Of a stretch of 64,000 nt of DNA, positions 49,074 to 58,144 are shown piece after piece (the first letter of the stretch is position 1; each line of letters starts with the position of its first letter). The translations under genes and the position numbers were made by a program. Below the pieces are notes generated by a model, which worked only from the letters and a program-made list of their open reading frames with translations, was not told where the DNA came from and searched no databases. This stretch comes from Nocardiopsis alborubida (lineage in GTDB: Bacteria; Actinomycetota; Actinomycetes; Streptosporangiales; Streptosporangiaceae), in assembly GCF_012396365.1 (NCBI RefSeq), contig NZ_JAAXPG010000003.1, forward strand, positions 1 through 64,000. Direction: 5' to 3'.

Positions 49074-50438
49074 TCAGCCGACCCAGAGCGGGACGGCCCC
49101 GCTGACGAGGGCGACCGCGAGGACGACGAGGCTGACCAGCCAGGCCCACGGCAGCAGGAAGCGGATGTGCGAGCCGATGGGCACCCCGGCCAGGCCGACC
49201 AGGAGGTAGAAGGAACCGGTCAGGGGACTGATCGGGAAGCCGACGGTCTCCTGGCCGATGATCGAGGCCTGCGCGATGTCGGCGGCGGCGACGCCGAAGC
49301 CCTCGCCCACGGCGGTCAGCACCGGCATGACGGCGAAGTAGTAGGCGTCGGGGCCGAAGAGCAGGCTCATGGGCACGCCCAGGACGCCGACGATCGCGGC
49401 CATGCCGGGACCGAGGAAGCCGGGCATGGCGCCGGTCATGGCCTGCCCCATCGCCTCGATCATGCCGCTGTTCTCCATGACCCCCAGGAACACGCCCGCC
49501 GCGAGCAGGGTGCTGGCCATGAGGATCGCCCCGGAGGCGTGGGCGTTGACGCGGTCGGTCTGGGCCTTCATCCCCGGGTAGTTGACGACGAGCGCCACGA
49601 CCAGGGCCAGCATGAAGACGAGTTCGGGGGAGAGCAGCCCGAGGACCAGGGCGAGGACGGTGGCGACGGTCAGGGCGGCGTTCACCCAGTACAGGCGCGG
49701 GCGCAGCAGGTCGGCGTCCGGCTCCTCCCCGACCCCGGGAAGCGGGTCGGTTCCGCCCTCACCCGCGGACCCGCCCGGGCGGCCGCTCCCGGCGGGAACC
49801 GGGGAGGGCCGGGGGTCGGCCGCCGCCAGCCGTACGCGCTCGCGGTGGCCCAGGTACCAGGCGACGGCGACGCAGGCGGCCATGCCCGCCAGCTGGGCCG
49901 GGATCAGCGGGGCCCACAGCTCGTTGGCCGGGGTGCCGAGGACGCTGGCGGCCCGGGCGGTGGGTCCGCCCCACGGGACCATGTTCATGATCCCCGAGCC
50001 GAGCCCGACCAGCGCGGCCAGGACCAGCCTGCGCATGCCCAGGGCGTCGTAGAGCGGGAGCATCGCCGGGATGGTGATGAGGAAGGTGGTGGCGCCCGCG
50101 CCGTCCAGGTGGGCGACCATCGCGAGCACCACCGTCGCGACCGCCACGGTCACCGGGGTGTTCCCGGCGAACCCGAGCACGCGGCGGATGATCGGCGCGA
50201 ACAGCCCCGCGTCGCGCATCACCCCGAAGTAGAGGATGGCGAACACGAACATCGCGGTGGTGGAGGCCACTCCGCCGATGCCCTCGCCGACGAAGGAGGC
50301 CACCTCGCCGGGGCCGAAGCCCAGTGCGAAGGCGGCCGCCACGGGGACGCCGACGAGCGCGACCACCGCGCCCACCCGGTTGGACAACAGCAGCAGGAGC
50401 ACCACGGCGATCGTGGCGAAACCCATGGCGGTCAGCAT
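49074..50438 (-). CDS. CitMHS-family carboxylate transporter
   Basis: 454 residues with about 12 helices. CitMHS family marks include MLTAMGFATIAVVLLLLLSNRVGAVVAL, HLDGAGATTFLITIPAMLPLYDALGM, NMVPWGGPTARAASVLG and FPISPLTGSFYLLVGLAGVPIGSH. A hydrophilic linker near 235-265 (Ser/Gly/Glu) separates two halves. The family imports metal-citrate or similar di- and tricarboxylates with protons. The start is the ATG at 50436-50438. First gene of the transporter-AtuA-AtuA partner operon; divergent from the LysR gene. Confidence 0.9.
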   Translation of the reverse strand: MLTAMGFATIAVVLLLLLSNRVGAVVALVGVPVAAAFALGFGPGEVASFVGEGIGGVASTTAMFVFAILYFGVMRDAGLFAPIIRRVLGFAGNTPVTVAVATVVLAMVAHLDGAGATTFLITIPAMLPLYDALGMRRLVLAALVGLGSGIMNMVPWGGPTARAASVLGTPANELWAPLIPAQLAGMAACVAVAWYLGHRERVRLAAADPRPSPVPAGSGRPGGSAGEGGTDPLPGVGEEPDADLLRPRLYWVNAALTVATVLALVLGLLSPELVFMLALVVALVVNYPGMKAQTDRVNAHASGAILMASTLLAAGVFLGVMENSGMIEAMGQAMTGAMPGFLGPGMAAIVGVLGVPMSLLFGPDAYYFAVMPVLTAVGEGFGVAAADIAQASIIGQETVGFPISPLTGSFYLLVGLAGVPIGSHIRFLLPWAWLVSLVVLAVALVSGAVPLWVG

Positions 50439-50557
50439 CTGGCACGCTCCTCGGACACCCTCACGGGGGGAAGTGACGGGGGACACATGCCGACATGGTT
50501 TCGCGGGGCTGTCCCCGTGTCCAACATCAGTTCCCTCTGGATCTATGCTCTGGAGGC

Positions 50558-51484
50558 ATGGATCTGAGCCTGAGGCAGCTGTCCGCCTACGCCGCGGTGG
50601 CCAGGTACGGGAGTTTCACGCGCGCCTCCCGTGAACTGCGCGTCGCGCAGCCCTCGTTGAGCAGGACGGTGCTCGGGCTGGAGCGCACCCTGGGGGTCCG
50701 CCTCCTGGAGCGGACCACGCGCCGGGTGGAGTGCACCCCGGAGGGGGCCGAACTGCTGGCCGTGGCCGAACGCCTTCTGGAGGCGCACCGCTCGGAGATG
50801 AACGGGCTGGAGCGCTTCCTGCGCGGCGAGCGCGGCACCGTCGCGGTCGCGACGCTGCCCTCGGTGGCGGCCGCGCTGCTGCCCTCGGTGATCTCCCGGC
50901 TGAGGTCGCGCACGCCCGAGGCCGACGTCCACATCCTCGACGGGATGTCGGGCGCGGCCGTGGAGCGGCTCCAGGCGGGGGAGTGCGACCTGGCCCTGGT
51001 GGCCGAGGGCCGGGTGCCCGGGGAACTGGTGTCCCGGCCGCTCCTGCGGGACCGCTACTTCGCGGTCGTGCCGGTGGGACACCCCTTCGCGGAGCGGTCC
51101 GCGCTGACCTGGGCCGACCTGGCGGGGGAGACCTTCCTGGCCACCGGCGGCGACTCCAGCGTGCGCGCGGGCGCGGACGCCGCCTTCGAGCGCGCGGGCG
51201 CGGTGCCCGAGCGGATCGTGCGTGCGGGCAACGTCTCGACCATCGGCGGCCTGATCTACGCGGGGATCGGCGTCACCGCGCTCCCGGCCCTGGTCGGGGT
51301 GCTGATGAGCTTCGCCGACCACGTGCGCGTGCCCCTGACCGACCCGGTCGTCGACCGCGGGCTGAGCGTGCTCACGCGCCGGGGCCGCAGACCGGGGCCG
51401 GTCGCGGCGGGGTTCCTCGCGCTGCTGGAGGAGATGCGCGCCGAGGACCACCCGCTGCCGCGGGACGTGGCCTGGACGCACTGA
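50558..51484 (+). CDS. LysR-family regulator of the CitM-AtuA operon
   Basis: 308 residues. HTH MDLSLRQLSAYAAVARYGSFTRASRELRVAQPSLSRTVLGLERTLGVRLLERTTRRVECT, then a type 2 periplasmic-like ligand domain (GTVAVATLPSVAAALLPSVI, LQAGECDLALVAEG). Probably the activator of the divergent transporter operon, responding to its substrate. A TATGCT box (50544-50549) precedes the ATG at 50558 by eight bases, and there is little room for a ribosome site (TGGAGGC abuts the start), so a near-leaderless message is likely. The upstream 21-residue extension is rejected. Confidence 0.9.
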   Translation: MDLSLRQLSAYAAVARYGSFTRASRELRVAQPSLSRTVLGLERTLGVRLLERTTRRVECTPEGAELLAVAERLLEAHRSEMNGLERFLRGERGTVAVATLPSVAAALLPSVISRLRSRTPEADVHILDGMSGAAVERLQAGECDLALVAEGRVPGELVSRPLLRDRYFAVVPVGHPFAERSALTWADLAGETFLATGGDSSVRAGADAAFERAGAVPERIVRAGNVSTIGGLIYAGIGVTALPALVGVLMSFADHVRVPLTDPVVDRGLSVLTRRGRRPGPVAAGFLALLEEMRAEDHPLPRDVAWTH

Positions 51485-51514
51485 CGGCGGGCGGCGCGTC
51501 CGCGCCGCCCGCCG
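51485..51514. terminator. Bidirectional terminator between LysR and gabT
   Basis: CGGCGGGCGGCGCG (51485-51498) and CGCGCCGCCCGCCG (51501-51514) form an almost continuous 14-bp palindrome between converging genes. Confidence 0.65.
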
Positions 51515-51522
51515 CACGGGGA

Positions 51523-52860
51523 CTACAGCTGGGCGAAGGCCTCCTCCAGGATGTCCAGACCCTCGTGCAGCAGCTCGTCGCCGATCACCAGCGGCGGCAG
51601 CATGCGGATCACGTTGCCGTAGGTGCCCGCGCTCAGCAGGATCAGGCCGCGGGAGTGGCAGAAGGACAGCACCTTGGCCAGCGCCTCCGGGGCGGGCGTG
51701 CGGTCGGTGTCCTGGACCAGTTCGATCGCGATCATCGCGCCGCGTCCGCGCACGTCACCGATGATCTCGTACTTGGCGGCCAGCTCGCGCAGGCGGCCCA
51801 GCATCAGCTCACCGATCGCGCGGGCCCGCTCGACCAGGCCGTCGGACTCGATCGCGGACAGGGCGGCCAGCGCCGCGGCGCACGCCGCCGGGTTGCCGCC
51901 GTAGGTGCCGCCCAGGCCGCCGCCGTGCACGGCGTCCATGAGCTCGGCGCGGCCGGTCACCGCGGCCAGAGGCAGGCCGCCCGCGATGCCCTTGGCGGTC
52001 GTGATCAGGTCCGGGACCACGCCCTCGTGCTCACTGGCGAACATGTGGCCGGTACGGGCGAAACCGGTCTGCACCTCGTCGGCGACGAACACGATGCCGT
52101 TGGCGCGGCAGAACTCCACCACCGCGGGCAGGAAGCCGGGGGCGGGCTCGATGAAGCCGCCCTCGCCCTGGATCGGCTCGATCACCACGGCCGCCACGTT
52201 CTGGGCGCCGATCTGCTTGCTGATCTGCTCGATCACCATGGCCGCCGCCTCGGGGCCGCAGTTGTCCGGACCCGTCGGCCAGCGGTAGGGGTAGGCCATC
52301 GGCATCCGGTGGATCTCACCGGCGAACGGCCCGAAGCCCTGCTTGTAGGGCATGTTCTTCGCTGTCAGCCCCATGGTGAGGTTGGTGCGGCCGTGGTAGG
52401 CGTGGTCGAAGACCACCACCGCCTGGCGGCCGGTCGCGCTGCGGGCGATCTTCACCGCGTTCTCGACCGCCTCGGCGCCCGAGTTGAGCAGGATCGAACG
52501 CTTCTCGTGGTCGCCCGGCGTGATCCTGTTCAGCGCCTCGCACACGTCCACGTACGCCTCGTACGGGTTGACCATGAAGCAGGTGTGCGTGAACCGGCCG
52601 AGCTGTTCGGCGGCGCGCTCCACCACGCGCGGGTCGGCGTTGCCGACGTTGGTCACGGCGATGCCGGAGCCGAAGTCGATCAGCGCGTTGCCGTCGACGT
52701 CCTCCACGATGCCGCCGCCCGCGCGCTCGACGTAGACGGGCAGGACGCTGCCCACGCCCTGGGCGACGGCCGAACGGCGGCGCTCCTGGATCGCGCGGGA
52801 CTTGGGGCCGGGGATCTCGGTGACGATCCGGCGGGACTGGGCGACCTCGGTCGCTGCCAT
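51523..52860 (-). CDS. gabT: 4-aminobutyrate aminotransferase
   Basis: 445 residues. Class III PLP enzyme that converts GABA plus 2-oxoglutarate to succinic semialdehyde plus glutamate. Motifs: NSGAEAVENAVKIARSATGR, VFDHAYHGRTNLTMGLTAK, FVADEVQTGFARTGHMF and LITTAKGIAGGLPLAAVTGR (PLP Lys near 282). The start is the ATG at 52858-52860 (MAATEVAQSRR) after AGGAGG. Divergent from the second PucR gene, its likely regulator. No succinic semialdehyde dehydrogenase is beside it, although mmsA and kgd, which can make the same intermediate, are in the window. Confidence 0.92.
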   Translation of the reverse strand: MAATEVAQSRRIVTEIPGPKSRAIQERRRSAVAQGVGSVLPVYVERAGGGIVEDVDGNALIDFGSGIAVTNVGNADPRVVERAAEQLGRFTHTCFMVNPYEAYVDVCEALNRITPGDHEKRSILLNSGAEAVENAVKIARSATGRQAVVVFDHAYHGRTNLTMGLTAKNMPYKQGFGPFAGEIHRMPMAYPYRWPTGPDNCGPEAAAMVIEQISKQIGAQNVAAVVIEPIQGEGGFIEPAPGFLPAVVEFCRANGIVFVADEVQTGFARTGHMFASEHEGVVPDLITTAKGIAGGLPLAAVTGRAELMDAVHGGGLGGTYGGNPAACAAALAALSAIESDGLVERARAIGELMLGRLRELAAKYEIIGDVRGRGAMIAIELVQDTDRTPAPEALAKVLSFCHSRGLILLSAGTYGNVIRMLPPLVIGDELLHEGLDILEEAFAQL

Positions 52861-52972
52861 GCGGCTGCCTCCTTCTGCGGTGGACGGGAGCGGAGAGGGG
52901 CCGGGGGTGGGCTCCCCGACCTGGGATGACACTAGGGTGCGCGGGACCTCTCCCCCATGGACAGCGTGGATA

Positions 52973-52984
52973 ATCAGGACTGAT
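52973..52984. promoter_or_regulatory. Short inverted repeat in the gabT-pucR gap
   Basis: ATCAG-GA-CTGAT at 52973-52984 in the 256-bp divergent promoter region. A weak operator candidate for the adjacent PucR-type protein. Confidence 0.3.
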
Positions 52985-53116
52985 CCTTGCGCCAACGCGT
53001 CAGGGTTCGCGCGAAGCGGTTCCGCTGGAGCGGGGGGAGGGGACGGCCCGCCCGCGTCCGGTCCCGCCGACAGCACCGGACCGCCTCGACCGGCGGGCGA
53101 AGTGGAGGGGACGCCG

Positions 53117-54574
53117 ATGCCACCGACCCTGGGGGCCCTGATGCGCACGCCCCGCCTGCGCATGAACCTGCTCACCGGCCAGGAGAACCTGGACCGGCGG
53201 GTGGAGTGGGTCGCGGTCAGCGAACTGGAGGACCCCACGCCCTACCTGGCGGGCGGCGAACTGCTGCTCACCACCGGCGTGCGCTGGGCAACCGGCGTCC
53301 CCGACCTGCGCGACTACACGCGCCGCCTGGCCGAGCGCCGCGTCACCGCGCTGGGCTTCGCGGTCGGCGTGGTCCTGGAACGCACCCCCGAGCCGCTCCG
53401 CGAGGCCGCCGCGGAGTTCGGCCTCACACTGCTGGAGGTGGCCCGGGAGACCCCCTTCATCGCGATCGGCAAGGAGGTGTCCCGTCTCCTGGCCAAGGAG
53501 GAGTACGAGGGGCTGAGCCGGGCCTTCGCCGCCCAGCGCGACCTCACCCGCGCCGCCCTCACCGGGGAGTCGGCGATCGTGGACCGGCTTGCCCGCGAAC
53601 TCGGCGCCTGGGTGCTGCTGCTGTCCGCCGACGGCGCCGTCCGGCACGCCGCCCCCGCCGGGGCTGCCCCCCGCGCCGCCGGGCTCGCCGAGGAGCTGGA
53701 CCGGCTGCGCGAGGCGGGCGTGCGCGCCAGCGTCTCCCTGACCTCGGGCGGCGAGCACGTCTCCGTGCAGCCCCTGGCCACCAGCCGCCGGGTTCGCGGG
53801 TTCCTCGCCGTGGGCACCGGCGGGCGCCTGGGCCCGGACGAGCGCACGCTGGTCAACGCGGCGGTGTCTCTGCTCTCCCTCGAACTGGAGCGCACCGCGC
53901 ACAACGCCACGGCACGGGTGCGCGAGGGGGTGCTCGCGGCACTGCTCACCGGGGCTCTGGACCCGCTCCACCCGGGGGCGGAGCGGCTGCGCGGGGTCCT
54001 TCCCGCCGAACCCGTCGTCGTGGCGGCCGCCGACGGGGTGGGGCCCGCACAGCCGCCCGAGGGCGTCCTGGTCACCGAGCACGGCGGCCGCGCCCTGCTG
54101 CTGGCCCCCGCGGACACCGGCGCGGGGGTGCTCGGCGAGGTCCTGGAGGGGCCGGTCGGGGTGAGCGACCCGTCCCCCTACGCGGAACTGTCAGCGGCGC
54201 TGTCCCAGGCCGGGCGCGCGTTGGCCGCCGCACGCGACGCGGGGGAGGGCCTGCTCCGCGTCGGCGACCTGCCCGGCGGGCTGCTCGGGCTGGCCGACAC
54301 CCCCGCCGGGGCGCGCATGGCCGGGGACCTGCTCACCCCGCTGCTGCGCCAGCGCACCTCGGCCGAACTGCTCGCCTCGCTGCGCGCCTATCTCGCGGCC
54401 TCGGGGAGGTGGGACACGGCGTCGGAGGCCCTGGGGGTCCACCGGCACACGCTCCGCTACCGCATGCGGCGCATCCGCGACCTGCTGCCCGGCGACCTGG
54501 ACGACCCCGACTACCGGACCGAGCTGTGGATCGCCCTGCGCGTCCACGGGACCGCCGGGGCCCCGGGAGCCTGA
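53117..54574 (+). CDS. PucR-family transcriptional regulator (gabT-linked)
   Basis: 485 residues. PucR sensor domain (MPPTLGALMRTPRLRMNLLTG, YLAGGELLLTTGVRWATGVPDLRDYTRRLAERRVTALGFAVG), GAF/CdaR-like middle, and a C-terminal HTH (SGRWDTASEALGVHRHTLRYRMRRIRDLLPGDLDDPDYRTELWIALRVH). PucR regulators beside gabT activate GABA use in other bacteria. The start ATG 53117 sits behind GGAGGGG. The two PucR proteins in the window are only distantly alike, so they probably sense different amines. Confidence 0.88.
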   Translation: MPPTLGALMRTPRLRMNLLTGQENLDRRVEWVAVSELEDPTPYLAGGELLLTTGVRWATGVPDLRDYTRRLAERRVTALGFAVGVVLERTPEPLREAAAEFGLTLLEVARETPFIAIGKEVSRLLAKEEYEGLSRAFAAQRDLTRAALTGESAIVDRLARELGAWVLLLSADGAVRHAAPAGAAPRAAGLAEELDRLREAGVRASVSLTSGGEHVSVQPLATSRRVRGFLAVGTGGRLGPDERTLVNAAVSLLSLELERTAHNATARVREGVLAALLTGALDPLHPGAERLRGVLPAEPVVVAAADGVGPAQPPEGVLVTEHGGRALLLAPADTGAGVLGEVLEGPVGVSDPSPYAELSAALSQAGRALAAARDAGEGLLRVGDLPGGLLGLADTPAGARMAGDLLTPLLRQRTSAELLASLRAYLAASGRWDTASEALGVHRHTLRYRMRRIRDLLPGDLDDPDYRTELWIALRVHGTAGAPGA

Positions 54575-54879
54575 CGGACGGATGTCCGCGTGTCGCGCAC
54601 GTTCGGGCATGGCCGGGGTCTGGCCGGAAGTGTTACCGGTGCGACGCACGGGGCTCTGACCCGCGATGATCTTGTACTTATAGCCGAAGTCGGCGCTCGA
54701 ACCTCGCTATAGGTACAAGATCACGGAGAACGGAGCCGGGCCGTGTACTCCTCCCGATTCCCGCACGCCGTCACCCGGAGTGAAAGTGGCGACGGGTTCC
54801 GGTGTTCGCCGGGCCCGGGGCCGGTCCATCCACCACAATGACTTGCTGTCGGCGGGTAGTCAGCCGATGACGCATCCGG
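54575..54879. other. 305-bp gap before the helicase-like gene
   Basis: Holds the AT-rich hairpin listed next. No supported gene. The helicase-like gene promoter must lie in the second half. Confidence 0.5.
54667..54723. repeat. Long AT-rich stem-loop, 18-bp arms
   Basis: TGATCTTGTACTTATAGC (54667-54684) pairs with GCTATAGGTACAAGATCA (54706-54723), all Watson-Crick but one G-T pair, around a 21-base loop. It is far more AT-rich than its surroundings. It has no T-run. It lies 93 bases after the PucR stop and 157 before the helicase-like gene. Confidence 0.8.
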
Positions 54880-57800
54880 GTGGGGGAGACGTTGAGGTCA
54901 CTGCGGGACGACGAGCACGAGATCGGGCGCACGGGCGTGCCGGGAGCGCTTCCGGCAGGGCCGCAGGGAACCGCCGGTCCCCTCCCCCCGGCGCTCGGCG
55001 ACCGGTCGGGCGTCGGCACGGCCTCGCTGCGCTGGAAGCCCCCGATCGACCGCTCCGAGGTGCGTTCGCTGCTGGCCTACCTGCGCGCCTGCCTGCGCCG
55101 TGAGGCCGTGCACACCCACGCCATCCCGGTCGGCGACCTCGGCTCCGACAGCTGCGCCTGCCTGCCGCCGGGCCCCGAGGTGCTGTTCAGCGGGGTCAGG
55201 GAGACGCTTCCGCTGCACCCGGAGTCCGTCCGCGTCCTGCGCGCGGCCCAGGACCTCGGTCAGGCCCCGCGTTACGGCTATCCGCTCGTGATCCTGGGGG
55301 AGGGCGACGACCGGGTGGCCCTGCCCCTGCTCACCGTCGACGTGCGGGTCGCGGACGAGACCGCGGACGCCCGCACCGGCTCCGGGGACACGCTGGTCCG
55401 CGCGGTCGGCCCGCCCGACGTCAACCCCGCGCTCCTGGAACGCCTCGGCCTCACCGATTCCGAGGACCTGTTCGAACTGCGGACCCGGCTGCGCTCCGGG
55501 GCGCCCGACCCCCCGCGGCGCCCCGCGGCCGTCGCCGACCTCGCCGCCAGGATCCGCGTCCTGCTCTCCGGCCTGGAGATCGAGCGGGTGGACGACATCG
55601 CGCCCCTGGGCACCCGGGGCGTCCCGCGCACCGGGGTCGACGGCGCCCACAACGTCGCCGTGCTCTTCCGTGCCGGGCCCGGGGGAGGCCACGGGGCCGC
55701 CGAGTGCGAGCCCGTCGGCGTCGAGGGCGTCCTGGCCGACCTCGACCCCTCCGGCCGCGACGGCCTCGTCCCCGAGGACGTCAGCGGGACCGCGCTGGAG
55801 ACCCTGCTCGGGCAGAGCGCACGGGCGGCCGCGGCCCCCGGCCCCGCGGCGTCCGGACGGCTCTTCCGCGGTTCCCGCGCCGGGACCCGCCACGGTCCCG
55901 CCGCCCCGGCCGGGGACACCACCGAGCCTCCCGTCCCGATCTCGGCGACCGCCCTCGGCCAGTCCCAGTACGCGGTCCTGTGCGCGGCCATGCGCGAGCA
56001 GCTCACCGTGGCCGCCGCCCCGCCCGGAAGCGGTGTGCACGACCTGGTCGACGCCCTCGTGCGCACCGCCGTCAGCAACGGCCAGCGCGTCCTGGTGTGC
56101 GGGCGCACCGAGGCCGACGTCGCCGCGGTGCGCCTGCGCGCGGACACCTCCCCCGGACACCCCGTCGTGCGCGTCGGCGGGGACGGCCAGCGCACGGCCG
56201 AGGCCGTGCTGCTCACCCGGCTCCTCGCCGAGCACTCCCGGAGCCTGCCCGCAGCCCCCTCCGGCCCCGGCGGGGAGGACCCCACCGTCCACTGGGCGAA
56301 CCTGGCCGCGGACTGGGCGGCGGTCCGCGAGGCGTGGCGGGCCATGGACACCATGGCCTCCGGCGGCCACGCGCTCGCCCGCCTGGCGGAGGAGCGCGGC
56401 CGGGTCGTCGCCCAGGGGTGGGACCCCGACGCCCTCTTCACGCCGGAGCGGGGCGGCCCCGAGTACTGGCTGCACCGGGCCGAGCGCGCGGGCGCCGGAG
56501 GCCTCGCCGGGCTGGCGCACCGCGGCGCCGTCCGCCGAGAACTGGGTGTGGACACCGACCCCGACAGCCTCGCCCGCCTGTGCGCGGTCGCCCGCCTGGA
56601 GGGCGAGTGGCGCTCGGCCGTGGTTCGGCGGACCCGTTGCGCGCCGCTGAACGCGCTCACCGCCGACCTGGCCGACGCCCTCGACCGGCACCGCAGGTCC
56701 AGCTCCGCCTGCCTGCGCGCGGTCGGCGAGCCCCGGCTGCGGCGGGGCCGCGCCGCCATCGAGAACCGGTTGGAGAGCCTCAACTGGCACCGCGGCCGCG
56801 GCTGGCCCGGCCTGGGCACCCTGCTCGACACCCTGCCCGCGTGGGTGTGCCGCACCGACCAGGTCCGGGCGCTGCAACCGCAGGCGGGCCTGTTCGACCT
56901 GGTCGTCGTGGTCGGTGCCGAGCGCACCCGGCTGGCCGAACTGCTGCCGGTGCTCTACCGCGCCAACCGCGCCGTGGTGTTCGGCGACCCGGCGCACCCG
57001 GGGCCGGTGAGCGCGCTGGAGCCGGAGGAGGAGCGCCGTGCGCTGGCCACGGCGGGCCTGGCCGCCGACCAGTTGGACGACCGGGGTCTGCGCTACGGCG
57101 GCGGTTCGGCGATGCGTGCCCTGTACCGGGCTGCGCCGCCCATGCGGTGGCTGGACGAGCACGAGGGGGCGCCGCCCCAGCTCGCCGGGGTCGCGTCGCG
57201 GCACTGTTACGGGGGCAGGCTCGCGGTGCGCACCGTTCCCGACCCCTCCGGCGGCCCCGCGTTCGAGTGGCGCGACGTGGCCGGGGCCTGTGAGGCCGCG
57301 CCCGGAGCGTCCTACGTCAACCGGGACGAGGCCTACCGGGTGGCGGTGGTGGTGGACGAGCTCGACGAGCACCTGCCCCGGGGCCGGGTGGTCGCGGTGG
57401 TCGCGCCGACCCACCCCCAGGCGGCCCTGGTGCGCCGCCTGCTGCGCAAACGCGTCCTGCGCCACGAGGTACGGGTGGGCGGACCGGACCTGTTGGCGGA
57501 CGACCACGACCCGGCGGACGTCACCGTCCTGACGCCGACGCTCGCCTCCGGGGCGCCCGCCATCGCCGAGCGGCGGGTCCGCCGGATGGGCCACCTGTGG
57601 TCGTCGGTGCTCACCCGCACCCGCCAGCGGCTCGTGGTGGTGGGAGACCGCGGGTACTGGTCGGGCGACGACGGCCCGCTGGGTGAGCTGGAGGCGGCGG
57701 CGGCGGGGGGCGGGACGGAGCGGACCGACGCGGCCGCCTCAGCACTGGTCGGGGAGCTGCGCGGGGTGGGGACGGAGGTGACCCTCCAGCAGACGGTCGA

Positions 57801-58011
57801 GGGCTGGACCGCCGACATGGTGGTCCGGTTCGGCTCCCGTCGCCTGCTGCTCCTGCTCGACCGCGAGCCCGACGGCCGGTCCCTGCGCTGGCTGCTCGCC
57901 CGGGGGGAGGCGCTCAACCGCACCACGGGGGACCCCGTGGTCGTGGTGCCCGCCTGGCGCTGCCTGGCCGATCCGCGCACCCTCGTGGAGGAGATCCTCA
58001 CCGCCCACTGA
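54880..58011 (+). CDS. Large superfamily 1 (Dna2/Upf1-like) helicase homologue with degenerate ATPase motifs
   Basis: 1043 residues. The layout follows actinobacterial SF1 AAA-helicase/nuclease fusions. An N-terminal domain (about 60-300) carries YGYPLVILGEGDDRVALPLLTVDV. Residues 365-410 read GQSQYAVLCAAMREQLTVAAAPPGSGVHDLVDAL, where a Walker A GPPGTGKS is expected: the Lys and Ser/Thr are gone. The DEAS box place (about 670) reads LFDLVVVVGAERTRLAELLPVLYRANRAVVFGDPAHPG, without the Asp-Glu. Motif VI survives (TRTRQRLVVVGDRGYW). The C-terminus (about 960-1043) resembles a DUF559-type nuclease but lacks the EVxG Glu. The start is GTG 54880 or TTG 54892. Probably an inactive scaffold; role unknown. 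Confidence 0.72.
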   Translation: MGETLRSLRDDEHEIGRTGVPGALPAGPQGTAGPLPPALGDRSGVGTASLRWKPPIDRSEVRSLLAYLRACLRREAVHTHAIPVGDLGSDSCACLPPGPEVLFSGVRETLPLHPESVRVLRAAQDLGQAPRYGYPLVILGEGDDRVALPLLTVDVRVADETADARTGSGDTLVRAVGPPDVNPALLERLGLTDSEDLFELRTRLRSGAPDPPRRPAAVADLAARIRVLLSGLEIERVDDIAPLGTRGVPRTGVDGAHNVAVLFRAGPGGGHGAAECEPVGVEGVLADLDPSGRDGLVPEDVSGTALETLLGQSARAAAAPGPAASGRLFRGSRAGTRHGPAAPAGDTTEPPVPISATALGQSQYAVLCAAMREQLTVAAAPPGSGVHDLVDALVRTAVSNGQRVLVCGRTEADVAAVRLRADTSPGHPVVRVGGDGQRTAEAVLLTRLLAEHSRSLPAAPSGPGGEDPTVHWANLAADWAAVREAWRAMDTMASGGHALARLAEERGRVVAQGWDPDALFTPERGGPEYWLHRAERAGAGGLAGLAHRGAVRRELGVDTDPDSLARLCAVARLEGEWRSAVVRRTRCAPLNALTADLADALDRHRRSSSACLRAVGEPRLRRGRAAIENRLESLNWHRGRGWPGLGTLLDTLPAWVCRTDQVRALQPQAGLFDLVVVVGAERTRLAELLPVLYRANRAVVFGDPAHPGPVSALEPEEERRALATAGLAADQLDDRGLRYGGGSAMRALYRAAPPMRWLDEHEGAPPQLAGVASRHCYGGRLAVRTVPDPSGGPAFEWRDVAGACEAAPGASYVNRDEAYRVAVVVDELDEHLPRGRVVAVVAPTHPQAALVRRLLRKRVLRHEVRVGGPDLLADDHDPADVTVLTPTLASGAPAIAERRVRRMGHLWSSVLTRTRQRLVVVGDRGYWSGDDGPLGELEAAAAGGGTERTDAAASALVGELRGVGTEVTLQQTVEGWTADMVVRFGSRRLLLLLDREPDGRSLRWLLARGEALNRTTGDPVVVVPAWRCLADPRTLVEEILTAH

Positions 58012-58144
58012 CCCGCCGGGAGGCCCCTTCGGAGCCGACCGCTGGCCGGACCGGCGGCCGGGACGGGCGCACTACCCTGGACCCGGATGTCCGGGAAACG
58101 GTGGCCACGCCGCCGTCCCGGGCGGACGGGAGAGGGGATGACCG

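Noticed and set aside
54667..54723. tRNA-like fold (7-bp stem ends, CGAACC near the 3' arm)
   Set aside because: Only 57 bases, no D or anticodon arm, and one continuous 18-bp stem instead of a cloverleaf.
54898..57594. 898-codon antisense frame under the helicase-like gene
   Set aside because: The plus-strand frame holds recognisable helicase segments; the antisense protein is low-complexity.
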